64,000 nucleotides of DNA from Ornithodoros turicata (GCF_037126465.1 NC_088201.1:6081001-6145000), one strand, 5' to 3'; numbered from the stretch's first letter, positions 35,466 through 46,845 are shown. Made by a program: numbers and translations. Notes: generated by a model from the letters alone, not told the origin.

Positions 35466-36130
35466 AGCTTTTACATTATGGAGTTCATCCATACGCCATA
35501 TTGTCAGGTCTGGCTGGTATTGTCGCCAGGGCTGGCCTGCATATACGCCATATTGTCAGTTACATCCCTACTACAGTGGTGACAGCTTCTGCTGATAACG
35601 GGAGCATGGTTAAAACGTCACAGATATCAGGGGGGGAAAAAATTAAAAATCGGTGAGACGGAAACAGGAATCGGTGGGTTGCCGTTTTCGCTCTTTTTCT
35701 TGTTTTTAACTATTACCATTTTAGTATGGAGCGTATTGGGGTAAATATGGCAGGCATATTCGGCAAAAAGAAAAAATCATATAAATAAATTCATAATTTG
35801 CCAAATCAACGTCGGACGTTGATTTGGCAAATTTCAGGGTTCAATTCAATAAATTAAATAATGTGTTTAAATTAAAAATTGATAAAATTACTCCCAGTAC
35901 GCGGCAAAAGCTCCCTACAAATAAATGTTGTACAGATAATTTTCTTTGTGCATCTCTTTAGTTTGTTTGTGGTGTCCGTTGGCCAGACGCGCTGTCAACC
36001 GCCAAACAAAAAAAAGTATGTTTGCCATGAGGCAAACATACCTAACACGTAGGTAACTTTACGCAGGTAAACATGCAGGTAAGTTCTTCGTTTTCTCTTT
36101 TTGCTAACATCTGTGTTCCGTACACGACAG

Positions 36131-36164
36131 CATCGTAACAGCAGTGCTGCAAGGTCCGCTGAAG
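36131..36164 (+). CDS. Unrecognised nested gene, possible upstream exon
   Basis: A 34-nt segment between CGTACACGACAG| and |GTAGGC has no stop in the frame that joins the next exon (HRNSSAARSAE, phase 1 out, then GCG). Support is only splice sites and phase agreement. The true upstream exons and start codon are unknown. Confidence 0.35.
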
Positions 36165-36277
36165 GTAGGCATTGGCATGTTGCTCTATTGAATCACATAG
36201 TCGTGTTACGACAATGTCTTCCAGGTCTTGATAGAAACATACTCACCGTACTACTTGATATATATAAAAAAAAACAG

Positions 36278-36444
36278 CGAAGTCAGTGGAACAGCGTCTG
36301 CAAGCGTTGCAGCAGTTCAATGAAACGTACTGCCAGCGAAATTTGGTTACAAGCTTCGACATCACGGATCTCCCTGTGAAAATTAAAGGCGATCTTCTCA
36401 AGCTTGACACAGTACTGGCATGGGCCAAAGGCAGGGCACATATG
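36278..36444 (+). CDS. Unrecognised nested gene, internal exon
   Basis: The exon is bounded by AAAAACAG| and ATG|GTGAGC and encodes a Gln/Leu-rich helical-looking segment: SVEQRLQALQQFNETYCQ and VKIKGDLLKLDTVLAWAKGR. Composition and clean splice sites say real coding sequence. I do not recognise the family; heptad-like leucines suggest a small coiled-coil or helical-bundle protein. The gene is on the strand opposite its SOD-repeat host intron. Confidence 0.6.
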
Positions 36445-36517
36445 GTGAGCGATACTTGTGGTTTTTGGGATGCATGGTTCCTGTCTAACGAATTGTACTT
36501 GTTAATCTTCTTTTCAG

Positions 36518-36604
36518 ATCGAGATGTTGTCCCGGCTGGGAGAGAAATCAATTCAAGAAACGGTGCGGCTTGTGATGAACAAGCCGCTGACTATAACAAC
36601 GTAG
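36518..36604 (+). CDS. Unrecognised nested gene, terminal exon
   Basis: After TTCTTTTCAG| the exon adds 28 residues (IEMLSRLGEKSIQETVRL, VMNKPLTITT) and a TAG stop at 36602-36604. It joins the previous exon in phase 0. A pogo-like MITE begins 73 bp downstream. The helical periodicity continues from the previous exon. Function unknown. Confidence 0.6.
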   Translation: MEMLSRLGEKSIQETVRLVMNKPLTITT

Positions 36605-36676
36605 CATTGCTCAACTGTCTAAGGGGCACTCAGCAGAAGCATAACTTCTCCACTTTGCGACTACATTCTTGCATTA

Positions 36677-37395
36677 CAGTGAACCCTCGTTAATATGACC
36701 ACCACCGTTCTCGCAGATTTTGGTCATAAAGCGAATTGTCATACTAACGAGAAACGCACAGTCCGCTGACCTCAGAGACCGCTTTGTTCCGGCCATTCTT
36801 AGGTGCACAACAGCAGCAGCAGCAGCACCGTGTGACCTGGTCTCGTGGTCACTGCTGTTTTAAGCACTACAGTGCTTTGGCCGTCCCCAAAAGCGCAATG
36901 AGTCACTCCGAGGTGAAACAACATCAGGAGTCATCCCAAACCTTGGCGTCCTATACAGTGAACCCTCGTTAATATGACCCCCGATAATCTGACATACGCG
37001 CTTTACGACCATACTCTTGGGGAACAATGCTGTGAAACCTCTGCAAATCTCCCCCGTTAATATGACAATTCCGCATTATGACCAAAATTTTCGGGAACGA
37101 CCATGGTCATAATAACGAGGGTTCACTGTACTTCCAACACGTGTCACCCTCTGCCTGATGTATGTGTGTAGCCTCTCCCTGGGGCTACTCTGCGGGTCAT
37201 GCGACGTGGTCATAATAACGAGAAGATAATACCTTTGTTTGACCCTACTTGTGACAAAAATATCAGTCATAGTCCGATAAGCGGATTGTCATACTAACGA
37301 GATGGATTTACATGGCGGCGGAATGGTTGCCAAGAAAAGCGGTCATAAAGTGAGTATGTCATATTATCGGGGGTCATATTAACGAGGGTTCACTG
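36677..37395. mobile_element. pogo-like MITE, CAGTGAACCCTCG, with nested copy
   Basis: TA|CAGTGAACCCTCGTTAATAT ... ACGAGGGTTCACTG|TA. Inside it at 36956-37128 sits a second complete element of the same terminal type with its own TA pair, so the outer copy is older. Confidence 0.75.
36956..37128. mobile_element. pogo-like MITE, CAGTGAACCCTCG 172-bp family (nested copy)
   Basis: TA|CAGTGAACCCTCGTTAATAT ... AACGAGGGTTCACTG|TA. It is nearly identical to the copies at 40884, 46047 and 46364. Confidence 0.85.
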
Positions 37396-37657
37396 TATTG
37401 GTGATTATCCTGGTGTTCTCGGACGCTCCTTTGCCGAGCCCGTAGTATAGCGAAATCAGGCTCCTCATCACTAAAGGAGACTCCTGGACGCTACGGTTAC
37501 GCTTATGCGCAGTAGATGTGCTTCGAGGCTATGCATGGTTCAGGTACTCACCGCAGGGGGACGTGCTCATTGTGTGTCGCGCTAAAAAAAATTAGCTTCG
37601 TGCATTTAGGTTTAATACCTGTAACACCTATACTAAATTCTCCCTCTCTTTTTACAG

Positions 37658-37998
37658 AGGTACTTCTAAAGCGGTACCCAGCATCGACAGAGAAAGACAT
37701 TGGCGGGAAACTTGGTCGCTTCCTTGCCGGGGTGCCAGACCGAGAAGGGGACATGAAGCCCGCAAGAGGGAAGCTACAGCAGAGGCCGGGAACAGCGAAC
37801 AAGAATAGAATACTTGCTGCGATGAAAACGGCGAACAAGGAAAGAACATCTGCTTTTTATCTTTTTAAAGAAGCAAATATTTGTAGAAGTACCGAAATAA
37901 ACTGTTCCAAGCATTTAGAAAGGCCTTGGATGTATTTATTTCTTAATGTGGGGACTCTAGTCACCCAAAATCATCACCCAATCACCCAAAAAACCTAG
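37658..37998 (+). CDS. Possible terminal exon of unknown gene
   Basis: A frame opens after TCTCTCTTTTTACAG| and encodes LLKRYPASTEKDIGGKLGRF, LAGVPDREGDMKPARGKL and KNRILAAMKTANKERTSAFY before losing coding character. An AATAAA occurs near 37896. The Lys/Arg-rich composition and acceptor look exon-like, but there is no homology that I recognise. It could be an alternative end of the gene at 36131-36604 or a decayed copy. Confidence 0.3.
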
Positions 37999-38016
37999 CA
38001 TCCCGAGCGGCAGCTA

Positions 38017-38550
38017 CACTCTAAGAAAAAAAAAGGAGTACTTTTACTCCTTTTGGGGAGTAATTGCATTGCCACAAAAAATAGTCCCTTTCGGGAGTAA
38101 GTGCACGGGAGTAAATGAATGTCACAGAGTGAAGACCGCATTTCACGCGCTGTTGTAAGAGTCCCAGGTACATAATTGGTGCGCATGCATGAAAATACTT
38201 TGAAGCAAACCGTCAACCGTGATATATCGAGTGATGTAAAATATTGCGCCATACTAGGGCACAATTTGCGAAGGAAGATGCGGTAACTGTTTCTTACTTT
38301 CTGTGGCTGGAAAATTGCTACTTGGTCTGAGTTATACAGCCTTATGTCGTTCAAATTGACCAAGGGCACATATTTACGTAGACTGTTGCATTCAGGAGAC
38401 CATTCGCGAAGTTTAGTGACACTTTGCAGTCCTGGGGAGTAAATGTCGGGACTAAATGTTGGGTTAGGGGACTAAAATGGGGAGTAATTGCAGACTAGGG
38501 GAGTAGAAGCTGCAATTACTCCCCGTATTACTCCTTTTTTTCTTAGAGTG
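38017..38550. mobile_element. Foldback/MITE with CACTCTAAG termini (copy 2)
   Basis: TA|CACTCTAAGAAAAAAAAGGAG ... CTCCTTTTTTTCTTAGAGTG|TA. The TIR of about 24 bp continues into GGAGTAAT/ATTACTCC sub-repeats. The interior is unrelated to copies 1 and 3. Confidence 0.75.
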
Positions 38551-38738
38551 TAGAGTGCGCGAGCTATCTGTATCAAAATCACGTCGGGGAACTGTCGGGC
38601 ATGGGGTACCCATGGCCAGTACCGGGCCAGCACTGGTGCGATGTTGCAAAATGGATGACTCCCCGGTGCCGTATACCCCGGTGGATCGCCAACCCTCCGC
38701 CGGTATCGGTCCGGTCGAATGTGCTGCTCGGGGTACCA

Positions 38739-38801
38739 CTTGCTTTTCTTTTATCGCTCGCTTTAAATATAATTTCTGGACACTTTAGAGCAAACACCCT
38801 G
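38739..38801. mobile_element. Truncated right end of CAGGGTGTTTG MITE
   Basis: CTTGCTTTTCTTTTATCGCT through CAAACACCCTG|TA matches the right half of 15369-15560. The left half is absent. Confidence 0.7.
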
Positions 38802-39110
38802 TATAATGTCAGAAAAAAGTACAAGGCGTCTGCCGGTTACTGTCCACGCACATGACCCATTCAGCCACCGCGCTGTAACATTCGTTCATAGTGGTATTTA
38901 GCTAGACGAACTGCCTCAACTTCAAACTCGAGCTGTCGAAGTCATTTTTAATGCAATTTTTAGCCACAGTTCCCTGTAAAACTTTCAAAAAACGGCAGCC
39001 ACTCCCCGACATTTTATCGATGCGATCCGTTATTTCATGAAATGCCTCGGGAGGATACTATAGACATTTTGAGAAACGCCTCTGCTTTTCGCCCACACAT
39101 TTGATGCCTA

Positions 39111-39399
39111 CACTCTTAAAAAAAGGGTGTACTTTAACTCCTTTTTTTGCCACATATATAACACCCTCTTAGAGAGTACAATTACGCTCAAAAGGGTGTC
39201 TCCTCACTCCCTCAAGAGAATAGCGTAACACCTTTCTCCCTACTGGAGAGTAATATTACTCCCCGGCAGGGAGAAGGTGTTACGCTACTCCCTTGAGGGA
39301 GTGAGGAGTCATCCTTTTGAGCGTAATTGTACTCTCCAAAAGGGTGTTGTATATGTGGCAAGGAAAGGAGTTAAAGTACACCCTTTTTTTTTAAGAGTG
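39111..39399. mobile_element. Foldback/MITE with CACTCTTAAAAA termini (copy 3)
   Basis: TA|CACTCTTAAAAAAAGGGTGT ... ACCCTTTTTTTTAAGAGTG|TA. The arms of about 130 bp are imperfect complements (GGAGTTAAAGTACACCC, GAGAGTAC, CTCCCT). TA target sites are on both sides. Confidence 0.8.
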
Positions 39400-40282
39400 T
39401 ACATCAGTCAAGGAAGCACCGACAACTCAGCCATCATAACTTATCGTTATGTGTTTGCTATGTCCATGATGAGGACCTGTAGAAGTTCAGCGCATATTGA
39501 GGAGGACGACGGTGCATGTGGACCCATAAATATCTTAATCTTAATCTCCGTAAGATTTCTATGTGTGGACCCGCACGATGGTTCGATCGTCTGCTACTGT
39601 ACGTCACATACTCTAGAGTCGTCGCTTTTTTTATACATATTTTTACATTTTTTAATTTTTTTTTTCGTCAATGCCGTTATCAGTAGCAACAATATACATA
39701 GTTGGTAAAATTCAATTTCTAGCGCACGAGTTTTGGTTAAATTATTTGCAGTATATGGAAAAAGCCTTCTTAAAAATAGCGTTGCCATCATGTTGTTTGT
39801 TTGACAAAAAAAAATGTTTTGTTCTTTCTTCTTTTTAACATTTACGTGAAATCTTTTATGTGTCCTCACGAACGACATCCTTGTAGTGTTGCTAAGTATC
39901 TTGAGTTATGCGAGATTAAACAGCGTAAAAATTCATAAAAATTCGAGGCTCTTGCGGCCGTTCTTGCGAACAAGAAACTCATTCATTCACAAAACGCCTG
40001 CAAAACACCCGTAAGATAGTTTAAAAAAACATACAAACGAACCATTCAAAACGCGTCAACAGTCATAAAGCGTGTTCCATACGTCATCATTTGAATCTGT
40101 AGACTCAAGTTGCAAGGCACGATGATTTGTGTCCAAGCAAATAATACAGAGAGGAAAACGCAGCAGGACAACCTTGAACTTGCCAATGTTACCCACTTTA
40201 TGAACGTGCTGCGACTATATAGTAACTTGCTGTGACTTGCATTGGAGTTTCCTACTTGAAGCGTGTTAAACTGGTAACTCAC

Positions 40283-40427
40283 CCGAAGAATTTCCCACCA
40301 GGGGCAAGTTGCTGTCAGCGAAGACTGCCTTGCCGAAGCCTACACGCAGGGAGCCGTGTTTTCCTGTCAAGTCCCCCATCTCGCAGCGCAGCGGTTGATC
40401 TGGAGCGCAGGTCTTCTTGTAACCATC
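40283..40427 (-). CDS. SOD-repeat protein, exon 4
   Basis: The exon has 145 nt, entering in phase 0 after TTATTTTTAG| and leaving in phase 1 before |GTGAGT. It encodes PLRCEMGDLTGKHGSLRVGF and NLPLVGNSS, matching the SOD segment around GDLGN and the start of the electrostatic loop. Confidence 0.88.
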
Positions 40428-40883
40428 CTAAAAATAAACGTTCAACCTTATACTTGTCACTGTCCCGTGGAAACCTTGTCCTTGTGTGCAGGAACCTTTT
40501 AGACCTATTTGAACTTGCATGTGAATGTACGAACAGTGTGCAGTGTTCCAGGAAACGCACGCTTGTGTGTAACGTAGACTGTAAAAAAATGGGCGAAGAG
40601 CGAATGGCTCGAAATGAGAGTTCAAAATGATGGCGTAGAATGTGGTGGCAAATCGGTTTGATTCGGATCGGCAGATCCAGATTCCCACTCGCACGCTGCA
40701 CAAATTGATAAATTACCGAGATGTCGTGGGTATAGACATCACGACAGGATGATTCTGCGCAGAGCCATATCTTATTATTATCATCTTGTCTTATCTTAGG
40801 GTATCGACCTATTGGGTTTGCGAACAATTTGAATGCGTCGTAATTGAACTTGACGACTATCACGGGACCGCGAAAAGTATATA

Positions 40884-41056
40884 CAGTGAACCCTCGTTAT
40901 TATGACCATGGTCGTTCCCGAACATTTTGGTCATAATGCGGAATTGTCATATTAACGGGGGAGATTTGCAGAGGTTTCACAGCATTGTTCCCCAAGAGTA
41001 TGGTCGTAAAGCGCGTATGTCAGATTATCGGGGGTCATATTAACGAGGGTTCACTG
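40884..41056. mobile_element. pogo-like MITE, CAGTGAACCCTCG 172-bp family
   Basis: TA|CAGTGAACCCTCGTTATTAT ... AACGAGGGTTCACTG|TA. It abuts the CAGTCAAACTCC element at 41059 with one shared TA. Confidence 0.85.
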
Positions 41057-41058
41057 TA

Positions 41059-41235
41059 CAGTCAAACTCCTTTAGAACGAAACTCAGGGGACAACAAAAA
41101 AAGTTCGCAGTAAAGGTATTTTCGTTAAAAAGGATGTCTATTATTGGACCTATAGGCCCCAGCGGGACCGCAAAAAAAAATTTGCTGTAGTGGTATTTTC
41201 GTTAAAAAGGTGTTCGCTATAAAGGAGTTTGACTG
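41059..41235. mobile_element. pogo-like MITE, CAGTCAAACTCC family (copy 3)
   Basis: This copy is in reversed orientation. It abuts the CAGTGAACCCTCG element at 40884-41056, sharing a single TA (41057-41058), so one element inserted into the TA target of the other. Confidence 0.85.
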
Positions 41236-41490
41236 TACGCACCTGGGTGTCTCGTGGAGGCAGCGTAATGTTTTGAATTTCTGTCACAGCCAAAATTTAG
41301 GCAGCCTCATGGAGGCATCGGTTGTGCGGTATCATATTTACTCGCCTAATTCAATCGCTATCTCGTATTTACTCGTATAACTACAACTATCGAATATCAA
41401 GGACGTTGATCGGATATGAGTATTTTTCCCCCCTCTGCAGTATACGTTCTACAAACAATCGCTGGGCAGCAACCGCATGACATATGCTTA

Positions 41491-41978
41491 GGGAGTGACT
41501 TTTTCGGGTTAAACCCGATTCCGCCCGAATATCCCCCCCCCCCCCGAACTGACCTCCGACCAGTTTGGATTAAACCCGATTTCTTCCCGAATTCCAGTCA
41601 CTATGAAATCCTCAAGTGAAGTTTCCACTGAAGACGAACAAAGGTCGCCACGTGTAACGCATGTAAGAATGGGTCACTTAACTTTCCAAGCAATATATAC
41701 CCAGGTGTGTCAACACTGTCTATGCCTTCGGCGATGACCGCTGGAAGGTCACGATCCCGCAAAACAACAACAACAACAACAAAACAACAAAAAGGAGTGA
41801 TTAGGAAAGGACTTAATTGACGAGAGGAGAAACAAAAACACCCGATAACACCCGAAGGCAAAATTATCGTCCGATTTCTTCCCGAATTACAGATTTGAAA
41901 ATAGCGCCCGATTTTTACCCCCCCCCCTCCCCCCCGAATCCGAGAACGGCATTTAAACCGAAAAAGTCGCTCCCTACT
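41491..41978. mobile_element. MITE, TAGGGAGTGACTTTTTCGGG family (copy 3)
   Basis: TAGGGAGTGACTTTTTCGGG ... AAAAAGTCGCTCCCTA, with ATATGCT on both sides as a possible target duplication. The interior around GGTCACTTAACTTTCCAAGC matches copies 1 and 2. It contains C-rich runs. Confidence 0.65.
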
Positions 41979-43059
41979 GATATGCTGTTATTCTTTCGCT
42001 GTAGTTTTCATCGCATAAAATGTCTGTGCAATGTTGCACAAATTCTTTCGCAATGCCATTCTTCTGTCACAACAAGCGATGCATAATGTAAAAAAACCCC
42101 GAGACTAGGGAACACGAAGGGACAGACACAAACACGAAGTCTCAAACACAGCTGAAAATTTTACTTCACAAAACAGAAATATATACAAACAGAAGGGAAA
42201 GGAACACCAGTTGAGAACAGGTTGGGGTTTTGGGGTTGGGGTTTTTTACATTATGCATCATCTTCACCAGCTCGCTTGCTTCCTAGCCATTTTTTCATTG
42301 ACAACAAGCGAGCCGACTCGTAAGAAAAGGTATGCTCCTGCTACTGTCATTGCTTCATCATTGATCTTCTCCGTGAGCTCAAATACGTTCCCTACGACTT
42401 TATCTTTGACTAAGACTCTACGCGACAAAATAATCCCCTTATTTTTTATTCTTTCCGTACTGTATAACTACGGGCATAGTGTGTAGTCGAACCGGCAGCG
42501 AGGAAGCCGATTGCGGACGGGGCAGTTATCACTCGGACCACTTTTTCAGGGCCGCGACTTTTCACTTGAAGAATGCCAAGGATGTAATGGACGTTTTGTA
42601 GTACCGCCCTTGTTTGGCAGCGGTGTGCAGGCGACGCCCAGCGAGCAAAACAGATTAACTGGGTAGATAGAAACGTCGCCGCCCTTCGCTTGTGTATACG
42701 TCTCTCGCAAACGACTGCGATATGTGTATCTCGCAGAGATAAGCGTTTTTCTCAATGGATTCTACTACGAGTCTACGACGGATGCTATACTACGGTGTCT
42801 TGATCTGACCTGGAGATAAGGGATCTTTGCTGCGTGGCGCGGTTGTAAAGTGATATTCCGAGGAAGGATTCAGCCGTATTTATAACGTCGACGAGACGTG
42901 AATGGCACAGGTCTTGTCTGGTGTGGGCAACTGTTTCGGAGCTGAGTATCTTCCCATAAGATATACAGCGTTTTATGTGTGTTGAATGGTGCAGGGGGCG
43001 CACCCGTAGTGATGTCCTTTCTCTATGTGTAGGGGGGGTGTTGGCGTTTGGGGAAGGGG

Positions 43060-43310
43060 TGGACACAGCTCCAAGGTCATGCTTAACATATTGGGAGGTG
43101 GCGGGTTCGAAACCCACCACCAGATGTGCTTATCTGGGGTTTTTCCTTTGGTTTTCTGTCACTCTTTCCCAGGTGGACGTCGGCATAATCCCCTCGAAGT
43201 CAGCCCAGGACGCATACTAACCTCCTCTCCTGTTGGTCCCTGCTTCCTTCTCCCCATCTATCCACGCGTCCATACACCGCTGAGGTCCACAATTTTTTTT
43301 TAGATGCTAA
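43060..43310 (+). repeat. tRNA-derived SINE
   Basis: GGCGGGTTCGAAACCCACC is a strong box B with T-arm symmetry. It is followed by a conserved body (GGGGTTTTTCCTTTGG, CAGCCCAGGACGCATAC) and a tail ending CCACAATTTTTTTT. The upstream box A region is less clear. Confidence 0.6.
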
Positions 43311-46046
43311 CACAATAAATGAACTACGAGAGTGGCTTTCAGTAACATTGCTGTTACGTTGCATAAATAGAACGGGCAGAGTTGGAATTAATGTACTCAC
43401 GCGACGCCGCAAGGCCATATACAATCTGCACGGAAAACGTTCGTTTCAGTTTTTGCAGCGTAGTGTTATTAATTATTAATTAAGATTTTTTTTTCATCTC
43501 AGAGGCAGAACGCCGCGGTACAAATAAAGCAGACTATGAATAAATGAAGACTGGTCCATCCGTCAAACATGGCCCTGGTTTGGCCATAGCCTGAGCTTCA
43601 CGTTTACCCTGCCCTGGGCGCAAACTCGCCTCGCGACCGCTCTGTTAATAAATAACCATCAGTCGAACAAGGGCATCTGGTAGATAAGGCCAGAAAATTC
43701 TGGACTCGACATAAATTCGTCGAATTATGATTCTATCCTTGTTCGGACTGATGTTGCTTCGTTCAGCTTCGTCCGATCTTATAATCACCATTCGTTTTTC
43801 GGCATTTCGTGGGATAAAAGACGCCTGGGGAGAAGAGTACTTCTCCGCACAAACGACCGAGCGCACGTTGACAAGCGAAAGAGCTCGTAGCAGACGACAA
43901 TCGCGCACCGCGGCGCCATCCCTCGGCCCACACAGACATCTGCATTCACAAGCAGACGCACCGAGCCGCAGATCGAGTCATTACGTAAAGCTTGATGATA
44001 AAGTCACTGTATAAGCTTGTCTGGTGATTGTAGGTGGTGACTGTTTACGCAGATGGTGGAGGCAAGTACTGAGGCCTCGCACCTGGATGCTGTTGATGAA
44101 TCCAGCTACTCATACTGTAGTGACGCAAGCGGGGCCTACATCTCCAATTTTTTTACGTCGTCTAGCGACTCAACAGGTGCAAGATATTTCGCACGATTGT
44201 TCTCGCTGGTATGAAGTGCGAAAACCGATTTCCTTTCTTTATTTTTTGACGTTCAAGGCTTAGCGATTTATGGATGAGCCATGTTCACTTGGGAGGGGAT
44301 GAAAGCAAAAAAAAAAAAAAAAAGAAAGAAAGAAAAAGAGGAAACAAGAAACTGAAACAAAAGAGCACTCGGCAATTCAGGAAGATTTGCAAATATAGAT
44401 GGAATCTGCCTCAGTTAATGGCAATAACGGGTCCGGGGAATATATTCATGCTAAGCTGAGACAGTTAGTGACTAAATACGTGGTAGTACGGTAGCTTACC
44501 AACATCCACCAAGATTTAAAAGAAGGCGGAGCACTCTACGTGAATGAAACAAACTAGACATTGTTATCAGTTGTGTCTCGTGTGTAAGCAGCAAGAGACC
44601 ATTTTGAATCCACTGTGTCGGACAAATGTATTCAAACATATCCTTTTTTCCTCGCACCATGAGCGAGTGGAATGCATCAGGGTGTTGCCAATAATGCACC
44701 AACACTGGAATATTCCTCATCCGCTTTTCATTCGCTGGTTTGGGAGCAGTACGCGGTTTGTGTCCTCACTTTATAACGCAATTGTTGTCTTTTCTTGTTT
44801 ACAACGTTAGTAACGCCCGTCTTCGTGTTCCGTCGTCTGCTAAACCACGTGAACCTCGACGTGCGGGCCAATGAGGGCACTCGCCACCGTTGCAGTGCGG
44901 ATGTGACGACACCGGATATAGTTGGGCAACCTGGTGCTCGGTCGTTTCGAGACCTGGCGAAAAAAGTGCCAGACTTCTCCCTGTTTGGAAACAAATGACG
45001 TCATAGTGTTCGACAGCGCCACCAATTTGGTAGAGTTGAACTATACGCTCGAAGCTAGGGGCGAGCAAGGTCGCGCCCAAAAGCCACGGTCTGGAGGGGA
45101 TTACGATGGTCCCTGAAAGGGACGCCCAGCCCTCCTATTCCTATTTGTTTCGGTTTCAGTCTCTTTACCAACGTCATAATGACGTTTCTTGGGTAGAGGT
45201 GTAAGCGAACATGCGAGATTGCCTCGCTTTGACCAAGCGAACAAGACTGTTCGGGATCTGGCAAGAAAAGTTGCCACGAAATGACCACCCGAATTCGCCA
45301 TCAGAAATTTCAGGGGGGGGGGGGGAGGCATCCCGGTTGCGTCCATTCCCATTGGCAGACGTAAGCACGTGACCTCTCTCGCGCTTCCTCACTGGCGGCG
45401 GCGAGGCCTGTGACGTCAGAGCAGCATGAGTTTCGGTATTCGCAGTGCCCATTTTCTCCGCTTCTATTACCCTCTTCGCTGCGAAACTTTCAACGCAGGT
45501 TCACATCGGTGGAAAAAAAAAAACGTCTTTTACGTTTATCTGAGATAACCTGGAATGACCTGTCGTAACCCCTTTATTAAAGCAATACGTTCAAAAGTTA
45601 GAAACTAGTCTAATCTAATCAATTAGCTTGACCATGCACAATATATCCGCTGTCACAATCCTCGTCACTGCCCGCCGTTAAATTTACAAAAACGTCCCGA
45701 TCTCCCTGGCAGGTCCCTAGCTGTGACGTAGCATCACCGCAGCGAGCAGTCGCGAGGTCTCATTTCCCACCGAAAATTCTTCTGCTAGGGACACGGGCAA
45801 GCTTCGTGACGTCATTCACTTATATGCTCTCTGAAGGCGGCGAGGAATTTCTAGATAGTGATCATCATCATCACCATCATCATCAGCCTACGCAAATAGC
45901 CCAAGAGAACCGTGGCGTTACGCGTTTCTGCGATGACCCGGAAGAGGTCATCACACCTTTTAATGATACCTTTCGCCGTTGCATGGATGGTAGCCTAATG
46001 GAGTGGGTTTATTTCCTTTTGAGTTTATTCAGCTGTATAGCGTATA

Positions 46047-46218
46047 CAGTGAACCCTCGTTAATATGACCCCCGATAATCTGACATACGCACTTTACGAC
46101 CATACTCTTGGGGAACAATGCTGTGAAACTTCTGCATATCCCCCCGTTAATATGACAATTCCGCATTATGACCAAAATTTTCGGGAACGACCATGGTCAT
46201 CATAACGAGGGTTCACTG
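46047..46218. mobile_element. pogo-like MITE, CAGTGAACCCTCG 172-bp family
   Basis: TA|CAGTGAACCCTCGTTAATAT ... AACGAGGGTTCACTG|TA. The next copy, 146 bp away, is in opposite orientation. Confidence 0.85.
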
Positions 46219-46363
46219 TACATGCAGGGGTTCGTGAAAGATCTCTTTCATCCCCTTTTATTACTATATCCCTACTTCTGTTGTATGTATCTCCTTATTT
46301 TGTACCTGTCTCCTTTCGTGGTCGTCCCAACACTTTTAACTTGCATATATAACATCTAGTATA

Positions 46364-46535
46364 CAGTGAACCCTCGTTATTATGACCATGGTCGTTCCCG
46401 AAAATTTTGGTCATAATGCGGAATTGTCATATTAACGGGGGGATATGCAGAAGTTTCACAGCATTGTTCCCCAAGAGTATGGTCGTAAAGTGCGTATGTC
46501 AGATTATCGGGGGTCATATTAACGAGGGTTCACTG
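46364..46535. mobile_element. pogo-like MITE, CAGTGAACCCTCG 172-bp family
   Basis: It is near-identical in inverse orientation to 46047-46218. The right end lies 33 bp from SOD-repeat exon 3. Confidence 0.85.
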
Positions 46536-46568
46536 TATAGTATAGTTTATTATCTGTGCAGCTCTTAC

Positions 46569-46694
46569 CGTATTTGAGACAACAATGTACGGGTTCCAGC
46601 GGTATCCTGCTGCGATACAGCGAGCCCGTTCGTTGGGTTCGATGGCATCGTGGGCCACTCTGTTGACGAATATGGACCACTCGTGGCCTTCGGT
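46569..46694 (-). CDS. SOD-repeat protein, exon 3
   Basis: The exon has 42 codons, phase 0 at both ends (TTTTCCAG| ... ACG|GTAAGA), separated from exon 2 by a 64-nt intron. It encodes EWSIFVNRVAHDAI and CIAAGYRWNPY. The latter aligns with the SOD motif C.SAGPHFNP, with Arg-Trp where the bridging histidine and Phe stand in active enzymes. Confidence 0.88.
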
Positions 46695-46758
46695 CTGGAA
46701 AATTGGCACAGTACAGGGATAAACGTTCTCTCTCTTCAGACAGTGAATGTCAACTGAC

Positions 46759-46845
46759 CTGGTTGCGGTCGTACTTCCCGGGGTAGCGAAGGTCAACTTC
46801 AATATACGTGTTGCTCGCCGAATCGTCCTTGTATTCCAGCTGTCG
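46759..46845 (-). CDS. SOD-repeat protein, exon 2
   Basis: The exon has 29 codons, phase 0 at both ends, after GATTGGCAG| and before |GTCAGT. It continues the first beta strands of SOD-like repeat 6 (TYIEVDLRYPGKYDRNQ). An acceptor six bases later (CGACAG|) would also keep frame. Confidence 0.85.

Larger units (their letters stand above)
34575..40282 (-). other. SOD-repeat intron 4, hosting a nested gene
   Basis: This is a 5.7 kb intron. It contains an inverted repeat (about 34857-35465) enclosing a palindromic MITE, the plus-strand gene at 36131-36604, nested pogo-like MITEs at 36677-37395, an exon-like frame at 37658 and two CACTCTTA foldbacks. Confidence 0.6.
40428..46568 (-). other. SOD-repeat intron 3
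   Basis: This is a 6.1 kb intron with five MITEs, a SINE-like repeat (about 43060-43310) and an inverted repeat at 42078-42260 (GATGCATAATGTAAAAAAAC / GTTTTTTACATTATGCATC). A (CAT)n run is at 45860-45890. The stretch 43640-45800 is CpG-containing and unassigned. No host exon was recognised. Confidence 0.6.

Noticed and set aside
36784..36830. CAGCAGCAGCAGCAG tract as CRISPR-like or coding poly-Gln
   Set aside because: It is a short trinucleotide repeat inside a MITE; no regular spacer array exists anywhere in the window.
45806..46063. Frame with seven histidines
   Set aside because: The His run is a (CAT)n simple repeat, and the frame ends inside a MITE; no other coding signal.
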